Shown piece after piece: positions 35,563 to 43,721 of a DNA stretch of 64,000 nt. The stretch is from Saccharothrix sp. (lineage in GTDB: Bacteria > Actinomycetota > Actinomycetes > Mycobacteriales > Pseudonocardiaceae). The notes below the pieces were generated by a model. It searched no databases, was not told the origin of the DNA, and saw nothing but the letters and a program-made list of their open reading frames with translations. Position numbers and translations under genes: made by a program. The stretch lies in the NCBI RefSeq assembly GCF_031180885.1, contig NZ_JAPSLK010000004.1:62001-126000 (forward strand). The letters run 5' to 3'. Positions within the stretch are counted from its first letter, which is position 1. Every line of letters starts with the position of its first letter.

Positions 35563-36525
35563 ATGCTGACCCTTCGGGGCATGACCTACCTGGTGGACGA
35601 CGCTCCAGAGCACGTCGTCCGGCGGGACCTCCAGGCGATCCACGACGAACTGCACTGCACGACCGTGTCGGTGATCGGCCCTGACGGTGACCAGCTCATC
35701 GCGGCGGCCGAGTACGCGCTGGAGGTCGGGCTGGACGTGTGGATCCGACCGAACCTGGTGGACCGCCGCGAGCCCGAGGTGCTGGCCCACCTGGAGAACA
35801 TCGGCGTGGCGGCCGAGGAACTGCGCGCACGCCATCCAGGCCGTGTGACGTTGCTCGTCGGCAGCGAGTTCTCCCACACCGTTCGCGGCATCGTGCCCGG
35901 CCGGTGGTCCTTCCTGCGGCTGCGGGTCATCTTCAAGGCACGCATGCTCCTGCGACGGCGGATGAACCGGCGGCTCGACGTCCTGCTCGGCCGGGCCGCG
36001 GAGACGGCGCGGCGGGTGTTCCGCGGCCCGGTCGGCTACGGGGCGGCCGGCTGGGAGGAGGTCGACTGGTCCCGGTTCGACTCGGTGGCTGTCAACCTCT
36101 ACCGGACGGGAACCGACGATGCCGCTTACGCCCGCCGCGTGACAGATCTGGTGCGGGACAACGACAAGCCGGTGATCATCAACGAGTTCGGCTGTGGCGC
36201 CTACCAGGGCGCCGAACGCAGGGGACCGGCCTCGTTCCGGATCGTCGACTGGTTCGCCGAGGAACCCACGATCAAGGGCGATCACCCCAGAGACGAGCAA
36301 ACCCAGGCCCGCTACCTGGGCGAGCTGATCGATCTCTACAACGAGACCGGCGTGCACGGCTGCTTCGTCTTCACCTTCGCCATGCCCGACTACCCCCACC
36401 ACGACGACCCGCGCCGCGACCTGGACAAGGCCGGGTTCGGCATCGTGAAGGTCCCGGCCGACGACCCGACCACCTGGACCCCGAAGGCGGCCTTCCACGA
36501 GGTGGCCAAGCGCTACGGCGGCTAA
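35563..36525 (+). CDS. TIM-barrel glycosidase-like protein of unknown function (sometimes named abortive-infection protein)
   Basis: ATG 35563 has GAGAGGGGG upstream; 320 residues, no signal peptide. The fold reads as a cellulase-like barrel: LRGMTYLVDD, VRRDLQAIHDELHCTTVSVIG, YALEVGLDVWIRPNLVD, LLVGSEFSHT, FDSVAVNLYRT, PVIINEFGCGAYQGA and GCFVFTFAMPDYPHH. E in GSEF and E in INEFG are at the places of the acid/base and nucleophile of GH-A enzymes, so a glycosidase is possible. Similar actinobacterial proteins are often annotated as abortive infection proteins without firm evidence. No defence genes are nearby. Confidence 0.65.
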   Translation: MLTLRGMTYLVDDAPEHVVRRDLQAIHDELHCTTVSVIGPDGDQLIAAAEYALEVGLDVWIRPNLVDRREPEVLAHLENIGVAAEELRARHPGRVTLLVGSEFSHTVRGIVPGRWSFLRLRVIFKARMLLRRRMNRRLDVLLGRAAETARRVFRGPVGYGAAGWEEVDWSRFDSVAVNLYRTGTDDAAYARRVTDLVRDNDKPVIINEFGCGAYQGAERRGPASFRIVDWFAEEPTIKGDHPRDEQTQARYLGELIDLYNETGVHGCFVFTFAMPDYPHHDDPRRDLDKAGFGIVKVPADDPTTWTPKAAFHEVAKRYGG

Positions 36526-36717
36526 GCCTGCCCGTGCCACCGACCGGAACCCGGGAGGTCTGCCGGCCGCGAACGGCACGAGCCGGCGCCCGCCCGATCA
36601 CGGTCCGGCGAGCCTGGTCGCCGCGGTCACCGCATTTCAGCGGTCCGGTGAAAGTGCGGGGCTATGTCGAGGCAATCGGTTCTCCCGATCCTGCACATTC
36701 ACCTCGCCGTATCCGGG

Positions 36718-36876
36718 CGATCACCGCCCACGTGTGGGGCGATTCCGAGGCGACGGTCCACCGCAAGCGCGGCCATGGCGGTACTCGTCGCGATCTTGCG
36801 CACCACACTCGGCTCACGCGGCCTGCCCACCGACTCCATGGTCACCGCCCACGGCATCGGCTACTACTGCCGCGCG
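36718..36876 (+). pseudogene. Possible fragment of an OmpR/SARP-type winged-helix domain
   Basis: Two frames together resemble the end of a winged-helix transcriptional regulator: AHVWGDSEATVHRK (first frame, from about 36727) and ILRTTLGSRGLPTDSMVTAHGIGYYCR (second frame, to about 36873), like the pattern VWG..s..TVdrhi..LR.kLG......TvrGvGY. A frameshift between them and no intact reading frame make this a decayed fragment at best. The rest of 36526-37113 shows no gene I can support. Confidence 0.3.
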
Positions 36877-37113
36877 CCGAGCCGGCCCACGCACCCGGCC
36901 TCCGGCGCGCGGATCGGCTACGGACACGCTGAACGGCTCCCGCCTGGCGAGCAGGGAGCCGCGGAGTAAGCAGTGACTGTTGGACCGCGGGAGGGCCGAA
37001 CGACGACCCGTACGGAGTATCCGGAGTGGACTCGTTCGGTGGGAACCTGGCTGCGCGGCGTCGGTGCCGAGCCGGTGGTCGCGTGCACGTGACCACCGGC
37101 TCGGGTCGGGTCC

Positions 37114-38694
37114 TCAGTCCTTCAGCGTCGCCGCCAGTGCCGAACGGCGCAGCTTGCCGATACCGGTCTTCGGTACCTGGTCCGCCGTCACGGCGACAAC
37201 TCGGCGCACGGGCACGGACATCCGCGTTGACACGTGGTCGACGATGCGCCACGCCTCGGCGTCCGAGCCGGTGCCGGAGCGTGGGACGTAGAAGATCACC
37301 AGGTCGCCGTTCACCGGGCACGCCACCGTGTAGGACGGTGCGACGAACGGCAGTTCCTCCACCACCGCCTCGATCTCGTGGCCGAAGTACCCGACGCCGT
37401 CGATCTCGACCACGTCGTCCACGCGGCCGGTGACGGTGAGGACGCCGTTGCGCACGTAGGCCAGGTCGCCGGTCTTGAACCAGCCGTCCGCGGAGAACGA
37501 CTGGGCGTTCTGCTCGGGGTTGTTGTAGTAGCCCGGCGTGATCGGCAGGCCGGTCACGTGGAGGCGGCCCTCCACGCCCTCGGGCACCACCTCGCCCGCC
37601 TCGTCGACCACCCGCAGCGACAGGCCGGGGTGCGGGACGCCCACGGGGATGAACCGGGTGTCCTCGTCCATCCCGGCCGGGTAGACGCAGTCCACCACGC
37701 CCGCGGTCGTCTCCGACATGCCCCAGCCCGGGTGCATGGCGGTGGACGGCAGGCCGAACGGGGCCAGCAGGCTCAAGAACCGGTTGGCCACGCGCGGCTT
37801 GATCGGCTCGCCGCCGTTCATGATGTAGCCGAGCCTGCTGAGGTCCCAGGACTTGCCGGCGATCCGGTCGGCGCGGTCGACGACGAGCCCGAACGCGAAG
37901 TTGGGTGCCCACGTCGTGTCGCAGCGGTGCGCGCTGATGACGTCCAGCCAGCGCAACGGGTCCTGGAGCACCCACGAGATCGGGGCGTGCACTTGGCGGC
38001 AGCCCAGGTAGGTGTCCCGGGCGTGGAACATGACCAGCCCGCCGACGTGGTCCAGCGGCATCCAGTTGAACGTGCGGTTGGCCGACGTCAGGCCGCGCAC
38101 CGCCGCCGCCGCGGCGGACCGGCTGACGATGTTGCGGTGGGTCAGCGTGACGGCCTTGGGCAACCCCGTGCTCCCGGAGGTGAGCAGCAGCACGGCGGGG
38201 GAGTCGGGGTCGGGCCGGTGGAACTCCGTCGCCGGTGCGTTCGCGCGCAAGGAGTCGACGTCGCCCACGTAAGAGGTGGGGAACTCGCGGTCGGCGAGCA
38301 CCCACGCCCCGTCCAGCATGCCCCACACCCCCGCGAGGAGTCCCGCGGCGTCGTAGGCGCTGTTGGGTGGCGGGGACGTGGTGACCGGGACGGGCACGAA
38401 CCCGCCCAGGACGCACGCCCAGAACGCGGCCAGCAGGTTGGGCGCGCGTTCGACCTGCATCACCACCTTGTCGCCGGGGTGAACGCCCGCGGCGCGCAGT
38501 CCGGTGAGGACGCGGGCGGCATCGGCGAGCAGGTCCTGGTAGGACCACGTCTCCTCGCCGTCCGGTCCGATGTGGACGATGCCGCCGGTGCCGGCGGCAG
38601 CCGCGCGCCGCAGCACCTCGACGAGGTCGCGGCACACGGGCTCGGGCAGCGGGCCGCCGTCGACCATCGACAGGGCTTCGAGTGTTCTCGTCAT
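37114..38694 (-). CDS. Adenylate-forming ligase (FAAL/PKS-loading-like AMP-binding enzyme)
   Basis: A 526-residue stand-alone AMP-forming ligase: A3 motif LLTSGSTGLPKAVTLTH, A5 GWGMSETTAG, A7 FKTGDLAYV, A8 region GRVDDVVEIDGVGYFGHEIE and A10 PKTGIGKLRR with the catalytic lysine. The central NWMPLDHVGGLVMFH ... APISWVLQDPLRWLDV block is typical of adenylation enzymes that load carboxylic acids onto PKS/NRPS carrier proteins. It carries no carrier domain, so it would load a protein encoded elsewhere, for example the discrete carriers near 57-62 kb. Its ATG overlaps the stop of the PPOX-like gene by four bases. Confidence 0.85.
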   Translation of the reverse strand: MTRTLEALSMVDGGPLPEPVCRDLVEVLRRAAAAGTGGIVHIGPDGEETWSYQDLLADAARVLTGLRAAGVHPGDKVVMQVERAPNLLAAFWACVLGGFVPVPVTTSPPPNSAYDAAGLLAGVWGMLDGAWVLADREFPTSYVGDVDSLRANAPATEFHRPDPDSPAVLLLTSGSTGLPKAVTLTHRNIVSRSAAAAAVRGLTSANRTFNWMPLDHVGGLVMFHARDTYLGCRQVHAPISWVLQDPLRWLDVISAHRCDTTWAPNFAFGLVVDRADRIAGKSWDLSRLGYIMNGGEPIKPRVANRFLSLLAPFGLPSTAMHPGWGMSETTAGVVDCVYPAGMDEDTRFIPVGVPHPGLSLRVVDEAGEVVPEGVEGRLHVTGLPITPGYYNNPEQNAQSFSADGWFKTGDLAYVRNGVLTVTGRVDDVVEIDGVGYFGHEIEAVVEELPFVAPSYTVACPVNGDLVIFYVPRSGTGSDAEAWRIVDHVSTRMSVPVRRVVAVTADQVPKTGIGKLRRSALAATLKD

Positions 38695-39614
38695 CGGGGT
38701 TCCTCCGGTGTCGTCGTCCGTTGTGCCGGTACTGGCGGGTTGAACCTGGAGTAGCCGTGCAGCGACCAGCGCAGCGGGCTCGCGCCGTCGATCTGCACCA
38801 CCCGTTCGACGTGGAAGTCGACCACCCGCAGCGCCCCGGGCAGCGCGGCGGCCCGCCGCGCCTGCCAGTCGACGCGGCAGCGCCCGGTCACCTGGAGCGT
38901 CGAGCCGGTGGCCCAGTCGAGGAACACCAGTCCCGCCTTGGGGTTCAGTTCGATGTTGCCCAGCGTCATGAAGAAGGAGTTGCCGGGGTAGTCGGGCCAG
39001 CTCAGCCGGTCCGGCGCGGACACGGTGACGAAGCCGGGCAGACCGCCCCGGTGCGACGCGTCCGCGCCGTCGGCGGGCGACCTGCTGCCGATGAAGAACG
39101 TGTCGGCCGACTCGACCCACTTCCGTTGCGCCGGGGTGAGCGCGGTGCCGACGCGGGCCTGCCCCGGCGGGTCGTCCACGACGGCGGTGACGTCGCGGAC
39201 CTGGAGGTACTTGGGGCAGTTGCCCAGGACCTGCTCGGTGCGCACGACCAGTCGGCCCCCTTCACGCCTGGCTTTGCCGTTGACCCGGACCCGCCGCGCG
39301 GACTCCGGCGACATCACGACCATCCCGATGTCGCGGGGCTCGCGGAACGCTCCGGCCAGCGGGTCGCCGTCCGGCGGTGCGGCGTGCAGGACGACGGTCC
39401 GCTCGTCAACCGCGTCGACGAAGCCCTGTGGGCCGCTCAGGACCGTGCACCACATGCGGTCGTCGTCGTCCTCACCGCTGATCGCGACGAGGCGCTGCGC
39501 GGCCATGAATGCCCTGAAACCTGGTGGTATGTCGGCGTCGAACATCGGCGAGCCCCAGTGCGGACCGCCTTCGCCGGCTTTTCTCTGCATTTTCTGTTCG
39601 CCTGCGTGCGGCAT
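38691..39614 (-). CDS. Pyridoxamine 5'-phosphate oxidase-like flavin/heme-binding protein
   Basis: ATG 39614 is chosen because the family N-terminus begins there (MPHAGEQKMQRKAGEGG); 307 residues. It has two split-barrel regions (FRAFMAAQRLVAISGED ... RDIGMVVMSPESARRVRVNG and DTFFIGSRSPADGADASHRGG ... NSFFMTLGNIELNPKAGLVFLDWATGS), the layout of the PNPOx-like FMN-binding family. HRGG is a usual flavin-contact motif. It is translationally coupled to the adenylating ligase and may be a tailoring oxidoreductase; the activity cannot be read from sequence. Confidence 0.78.
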   Translation of the reverse strand: MPHAGEQKMQRKAGEGGPHWGSPMFDADIPPGFRAFMAAQRLVAISGEDDDDRMWCTVLSGPQGFVDAVDERTVVLHAAPPDGDPLAGAFREPRDIGMVVMSPESARRVRVNGKARREGGRLVVRTEQVLGNCPKYLQVRDVTAVVDDPPGQARVGTALTPAQRKWVESADTFFIGSRSPADGADASHRGGLPGFVTVSAPDRLSWPDYPGNSFFMTLGNIELNPKAGLVFLDWATGSTLQVTGRCRVDWQARRAAALPGALRVVDFHVERVVQIDGASPLRWSLHGYSRFNPPVPAQRTTTPEEPR

Positions 39615-39649
39615 GCGCAGATCCTGTTCTCGAAAGTGGCCGGCGCGGT

Positions 39650-40639
39650 TCACGCCGCGCCGGCGAGGAGCAGGTTCCGGAGTTCGCTGGGCGTGACGCC
39701 GTATTGACCGCGGAATTGTCGGCTGAAGTGCGAGGCGTTGAGCAGCCCCCAACGCTCGCCGATCGTCGCCACCGAGAGGTGGCGTTTCGCGGGGTTGCGC
39801 AGGTCGTCGTGGCAGCGCGCGAGGCGCTCGGCCCGGATCCAACGCGCCGGGCTCGTGCCGCGCTCGGCGAACAGTTGCTGCAGGCGCCGGATCGACATGT
39901 GGTGGGCCCGCGCGACCGCCCGCGGGGTCAGGTCGACGTCGTCGAGGTGCTCGAGGCAGTAGCGCATGACCTCCTCCAGCAGCGCCTCGCGCGAGGCGGC
40001 GGAGTCGTGGGCCTCGGTGTCCCGGTGTTGCCTGATGAGCATCGCCAGCAGGTTGACGAAACTCGCCCCGATCAGGCCTGCGATGTCGTCGTCCAGGTCT
40101 CCGGCGTACTGCCCGAAGCCCGCCAGCGCCTCGCCCACCACCTTGACCAGGCCCGGTTCGCGCGACCAGGGCAGCGCCGTCACGCGGGCGGTGTCGGCCG
40201 CCCGTACCCGCAGCACCGAGTGCGGCACGCGGATCGCGACGATCGAGGACTTCTCAGGCACGGTGAGACCGAAGCGGCGGCTGCTGTCGAGGCACACGAG
40301 GCCCTGGCGGGGCACCTCCGCCCGGCGGCCGTCCTGCGCCAGCACGGCGGAACCCGACACCACCAGCAGGAAGTGCACGTGGGCGTGGGCAGGCGAGGGT
40401 TTCGCGGTGACGGTGTGGGGGCCCGCCCGGAGCACGCTCAGGGACGCGGTGCCCAAGGTCCCGCAGCGCAGGCCACCGAGGCGGGAAGAACCTTCGCCGA
40501 CGTTCACGCGGACGCTTGTGCCAAAATGGTCGCGCCACATTTCGGACAATTCTTCGGTGGTGACGACGGGTGTTTCGGAATTTCTGCGGAAAGTAGCCTC
40601 GAAAGGCCTGCGTAACGCGGGCTGTGATTCCTTCGCCAT
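39650..40639 (-). CDS. AraC-family transcriptional regulator
   Basis: ATG 40639 follows GGGGAGG; 329 residues. The N-terminal half is an AraC-binding-domain-like cupin (VRVNVGEGSSRLGG, HVHFLLVVSGSAVLAQDGR). The C-terminal ~100 residues are a double helix-turn-helix (LTPRAVARAHHMSIRRLQQLFAERGTSPARWIRAERL, then GLLNASHFSRQFRGQYGVTPSELR). It lies 35 bases upstream of the PPOX/ligase pair on the same strand and probably controls it. It resembles the AraC protein at 50117-51127 over the whole HTH region. Confidence 0.88.
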   Translation of the reverse strand: MAKESQPALRRPFEATFRRNSETPVVTTEELSEMWRDHFGTSVRVNVGEGSSRLGGLRCGTLGTASLSVLRAGPHTVTAKPSPAHAHVHFLLVVSGSAVLAQDGRRAEVPRQGLVCLDSSRRFGLTVPEKSSIVAIRVPHSVLRVRAADTARVTALPWSREPGLVKVVGEALAGFGQYAGDLDDDIAGLIGASFVNLLAMLIRQHRDTEAHDSAASREALLEEVMRYCLEHLDDVDLTPRAVARAHHMSIRRLQQLFAERGTSPARWIRAERLARCHDDLRNPAKRHLSVATIGERWGLLNASHFSRQFRGQYGVTPSELRNLLLAGAA

Positions 40640-40924
40640 CTCTTGGCCTCCCCAGGAAGGACGTCGATGATCAGGCGTCGCCGTACCGTACCGGCGACGT
40701 GTAAATATCGGCAACAGCAAGGTTCGGATGTGCGAATAAAACTCGGCCGGGCTAAGTGCGGTGTCGTGCGGTGAAACAGTTCGGTGGAACTTGATTTCTC
40801 CACCGTGATCGCGCGGCTCTGGTCGGTTGAACCGCTGCCCGGCTCGCGTGACACGGCGCGATGGCCGGGTGGGCGCCGCGCGGTCCGGCACGTGCGCCGG
40901 CGCGGACGCGCGAGGTCGCGCTCG

Positions 40925-41518
40925 TCATGTCGGCCACACCTTCATCGCCAGGTCGACGATGGCGTGCAGCCCGGGGCGATCGCGACCGTCCCGGGCGTGG
41001 ATCGACAGTCCATACAGGACCGAGTGGTAGTAGGCCGCGAGGGCGCCGGGGTCGGCGTGGCCGGGCAGCTCGCCCTCGGTCACGGCGCGCGCCAGGCGGG
41101 CGCTCAGCGCGGCCTCGTCGCGCCTGCGCAGCTCGGAGGCGAATTCCTGCACGGCTGCGTTGCCGGCCGTGGCGTTCGTCGCCGCGAGCACCACCATGCA
41201 GCCACTGGGCAGCGATCGGTCGGTGAAGCGGTCCGCGCTCTGGCGCAGCATCGTCTCCACCGCCTGGCGGGCCGTGTCGCTGGTCGTCAGGGCCCGGCGG
41301 GCGATGGCACCCTCGTGCTCGCCGTAGTAGGCCACGGCCTCGCGGAACAGCGACTGCTTGTCGCCGAACGCGGCGTAGAGGCTGGACTGGCTGATGCCCA
41401 TGCTGCCCGCCAGCTCCGTGGTCGACACGGACTCGTAGCCGCGCGCCCAGAACGCCAACATCGCCGTGCGCAACGCGTGGTCGCGGTCGAAGGCCCGCGG
41501 TCTGCCTCGGGTCGCCAT
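40925..41518 (-). CDS. TetR-family transcriptional regulator
   Basis: A 197-residue TetR protein: HTH at residues 10-55 (AMLAFWARGYESVSTTELAGSMGISQSSLYAAFGDKQSLF) and a ligand domain of the type seen in YcdC-like or AcrR-like regulators (SGCMVVLAATNATAGN). It diverges from the flavin reductase/monooxygenase/MFS operon and is its likely repressor. The 301 bases between the two genes (41519-41819) contain no credible gene; I could not identify a clear palindromic operator there. Confidence 0.88.
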   Translation of the reverse strand: MATRGRPRAFDRDHALRTAMLAFWARGYESVSTTELAGSMGISQSSLYAAFGDKQSLFREAVAYYGEHEGAIARRALTTSDTARQAVETMLRQSADRFTDRSLPSGCMVVLAATNATAGNAAVQEFASELRRRDEAALSARLARAVTEGELPGHADPGALAAYYHSVLYGLSIHARDGRDRPGLHAIVDLAMKVWPT

Positions 41519-41819
41519 GACGTGCTCCGTTCCACTCGCTTGACCTCGGATCTTAGTCGGCGGTAATTTATGGACAGGTCACTACAGAAAGGATACGCCG
41601 TGAGGTCGACACACCGCTACCCACGCGCGCCGGCACTTGCCGCCGGCCTGGCGTGCGCGAATGGGACAGCGACCGTGCGCTCCGTTCGAGCCGCGGGCGG
41701 GCGAGGACCGCTAGCGTCGAGGCGTCGTCCCCCGGACGGCACGATCACCTCGAAGTGAGGACGCCTCCCTGCGCCGGCGCGGTCGTCGCCGGTCGCCCCG
41801 GGTCGATCCAGGAGACACC

Positions 41820-42314
41820 GTGCACCGTGAACTCCGCCTCGCCATGCGCAACTTCGCCACCGGCGTCTGCATCGCGTCGACCTTCCGGGACGGTCCGGAC
41901 GGCCGCGAGCACGACGCGGTGACGGTCAACTCCCTGCTGTCCCTGTCACTCCAACCGCCGCTGGTGGCCCTGTCGCTGCACCAGGACTCGAGCTTCCTGC
42001 GGGACCTGCTGGCCTCGGGGGTGTGGTCGGTGTCCATATTGGACATCGGAGCGGACGACGTCGCCCGCACCTTCGCCCGGGGCCGCGTCGAGCGCGCCCA
42101 CGCGATCGACACGTTGTCCGCCTCCGTCGGCACGCGGACGGGCACGCTCGTCGTCGACGCGCCCAGCTGGATGGAGTGCGAACTGCGACGGCACATAGAA
42201 GTCGGTGACCACGTGATGGTCGTCGGGGAAGTCGTCGCCGTGGGCCTCCAGGAACGCCGTCCTCCGCTGATCTTCCTGCACGGCCGGTACCAGACCCTCG
42301 GTGAAGTCCGCTGA
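41820..42314 (+). CDS. Flavin reductase of a two-component monooxygenase
   Basis: GTG 41820 is preceded by AGGAG; 164 residues. The fold is that of the FMN reductase (HpaC/SnaC) family: NFATGVCIAST, DAVTVNSLLSLSLQPPLVALSL, SVSILD and VGDHVMVVGEVVAVG. It uses NAD(P)H to reduce free flavin for the oxygenase encoded 55 bases downstream. Confidence 0.88.
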   Translation: MHRELRLAMRNFATGVCIASTFRDGPDGREHDAVTVNSLLSLSLQPPLVALSLHQDSSFLRDLLASGVWSVSILDIGADDVARTFARGRVERAHAIDTLSASVGTRTGTLVVDAPSWMECELRRHIEVGDHVMVVGEVVAVGLQERRPPLIFLHGRYQTLGEVR

Positions 42315-42369
42315 CCACGCGCCGGAAACGTCGGCACACGCCCACCAGTGACCCAAGGAGAAAGCTGTC

Positions 42370-43590
42370 ATGACCAGCTTGGACGTCCGCACCCCCGAAG
42401 CCACCCGCGACGAGGGGCCGACCACCGCCGACGAGATCTTCGCCCGGGCCAGGGCAGCGGTGCCGTTGTTACGCGCGCGCTCCGAGGAGATCGAGCGGAA
42501 CCGGCACCTGCCCGCCGACGTCGTCGAGTTGCTGCGCTCCACGGGCGTGTTCCGGATGGCCCTCGCGGCCGAGCGCGGCGGCCCGGAACTGACCTCCGCC
42601 CAGCAGACCGAGGTCATCGAGATTTTGTCCTACGGCGACACCTCGGCCGGCTGGTGCGCCATGATCGGCATGGACACCCCGCTGTACTCGGCGTTCCTGA
42701 GCGAGGACGCCGTCGCGGAGATGTTCCCGCACAAGGACATGATCACCGCGGGCCTGATCTTCCCGTCGGGGCGCGCCGAGCGGGTGCCGGGCGGCTACCG
42801 GCTGAGCGGTCGCTGGCAGTTCGGCAGCGGCATCACCCACGCGGACTGGGTGTCGGCAGGCAGCTTCATCACCAACGGGGGCGAGCTGGAGACCGGGCCC
42901 GACGGCAAGCCGGTGTGGCGCCTGATGCTCGTTCCGCCGGAGCAGGTCCGCACGATCGACACCTGGCACACCACCGGGCTGCGCGGCAGCGGCAGCCGCG
43001 ACTACGAGATCACCGACGTGTTCGTGCCCGAGTCGCACTCGTTCAGCTTCGGCACCCCGTTGAGCCGCACCGGGCCACTGGCCGCGCCGGAAGCGTTCGT
43101 GCGCAACATGCCCGGAGTGCCGCTGGGCCTCGCGCGGGCCGCGCTGGACTTCGTGCGGGAGCACGCGATCGAGCGCGTGAACCGGCAGACCGGGGAGCGC
43201 TGGGCGGACAACTACCGCGTCCAGCTCACCCTCGGCGAGGCGGAGATGGACTTCCAGGCCGCCCGCCACGCGGTCTACGGCAGCCTGAACCAGCAGTGGG
43301 CGCTGCTCGAGTCCGGCAAGACCCTCGACGACTTCACCGACGACGAGCGCATCGGCACGATGTTGCCGCGCGTCAACGCCTTCCGAGCCGCCCGCCGGAT
43401 CGTCACCAAGCTCTACGATCTGCTCGCCACCACCTCCATCTACCAACCGTCCCCGATGGACCGGTGGCTGCGCGACATCACCACCATGTGCCAGCACGTC
43501 GTCGTGCAGGACCTGATCGTCCAATCGGCCGGAGCGCACCTGCTCGGCGGCACCCCGCTGTTCCCGTTCGCCCTGGGGATCGTGGACTGA
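42370..43590 (+). CDS. Acyl-CoA-dehydrogenase-fold flavin monooxygenase (group D-like oxygenase component)
   Basis: A 406-residue ACAD-fold protein: DEIFARARAAVPLLRARSEEIERNRHLP at the N-terminus, SYGDTSAGWCAMIG, GRWQFGSGITHADW, TWHTTGLRGSGSRDYEI and a C-terminal helical domain (AGAHLLGGTPL). This arrangement matches HpaB/KijD3-type and HsaA-like oxygenases that use reduced flavin from a partner reductase, rather than true acyl-CoA dehydrogenases. The flavin reductase gene next door supports this. Likely substrate is an aromatic or amino-sugar-like intermediate; aromatic N- or C-hydroxylation is an inference from the shikimate genes nearby. Confidence 0.82.
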   Translation: MTSLDVRTPEATRDEGPTTADEIFARARAAVPLLRARSEEIERNRHLPADVVELLRSTGVFRMALAAERGGPELTSAQQTEVIEILSYGDTSAGWCAMIGMDTPLYSAFLSEDAVAEMFPHKDMITAGLIFPSGRAERVPGGYRLSGRWQFGSGITHADWVSAGSFITNGGELETGPDGKPVWRLMLVPPEQVRTIDTWHTTGLRGSGSRDYEITDVFVPESHSFSFGTPLSRTGPLAAPEAFVRNMPGVPLGLARAALDFVREHAIERVNRQTGERWADNYRVQLTLGEAEMDFQAARHAVYGSLNQQWALLESGKTLDDFTDDERIGTMLPRVNAFRAARRIVTKLYDLLATTSIYQPSPMDRWLRDITTMCQHVVVQDLIVQSAGAHLLGGTPLFPFALGIVD

Positions 43591-43721
43591 GAAGACCGGG
43601 CGGTCGCGCGGTGCGGCTTCCCCCGCCGCCCCCCCGCGACCGCCGCCCCCACCCACGCGGTCGGGACACCCCATCCGGTCTGGATCGCTCGTGGTCCACC
43701 CGTTACGAGGAGAACCCCAAC

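Noticed and set aside
41570-41758. Small open frame between the TetR and flavin reductase genes
   Set aside because: Composition is Arg/Ala-rich without family resemblance or ribosome site; more likely promoter region.
42370-43590. Calling this gene an acyl-CoA dehydrogenase of fatty-acid breakdown
   Set aside because: The adjacent flavin reductase and the HpaB/HsaA-like N-terminus favour a reduced-flavin-dependent oxygenase.
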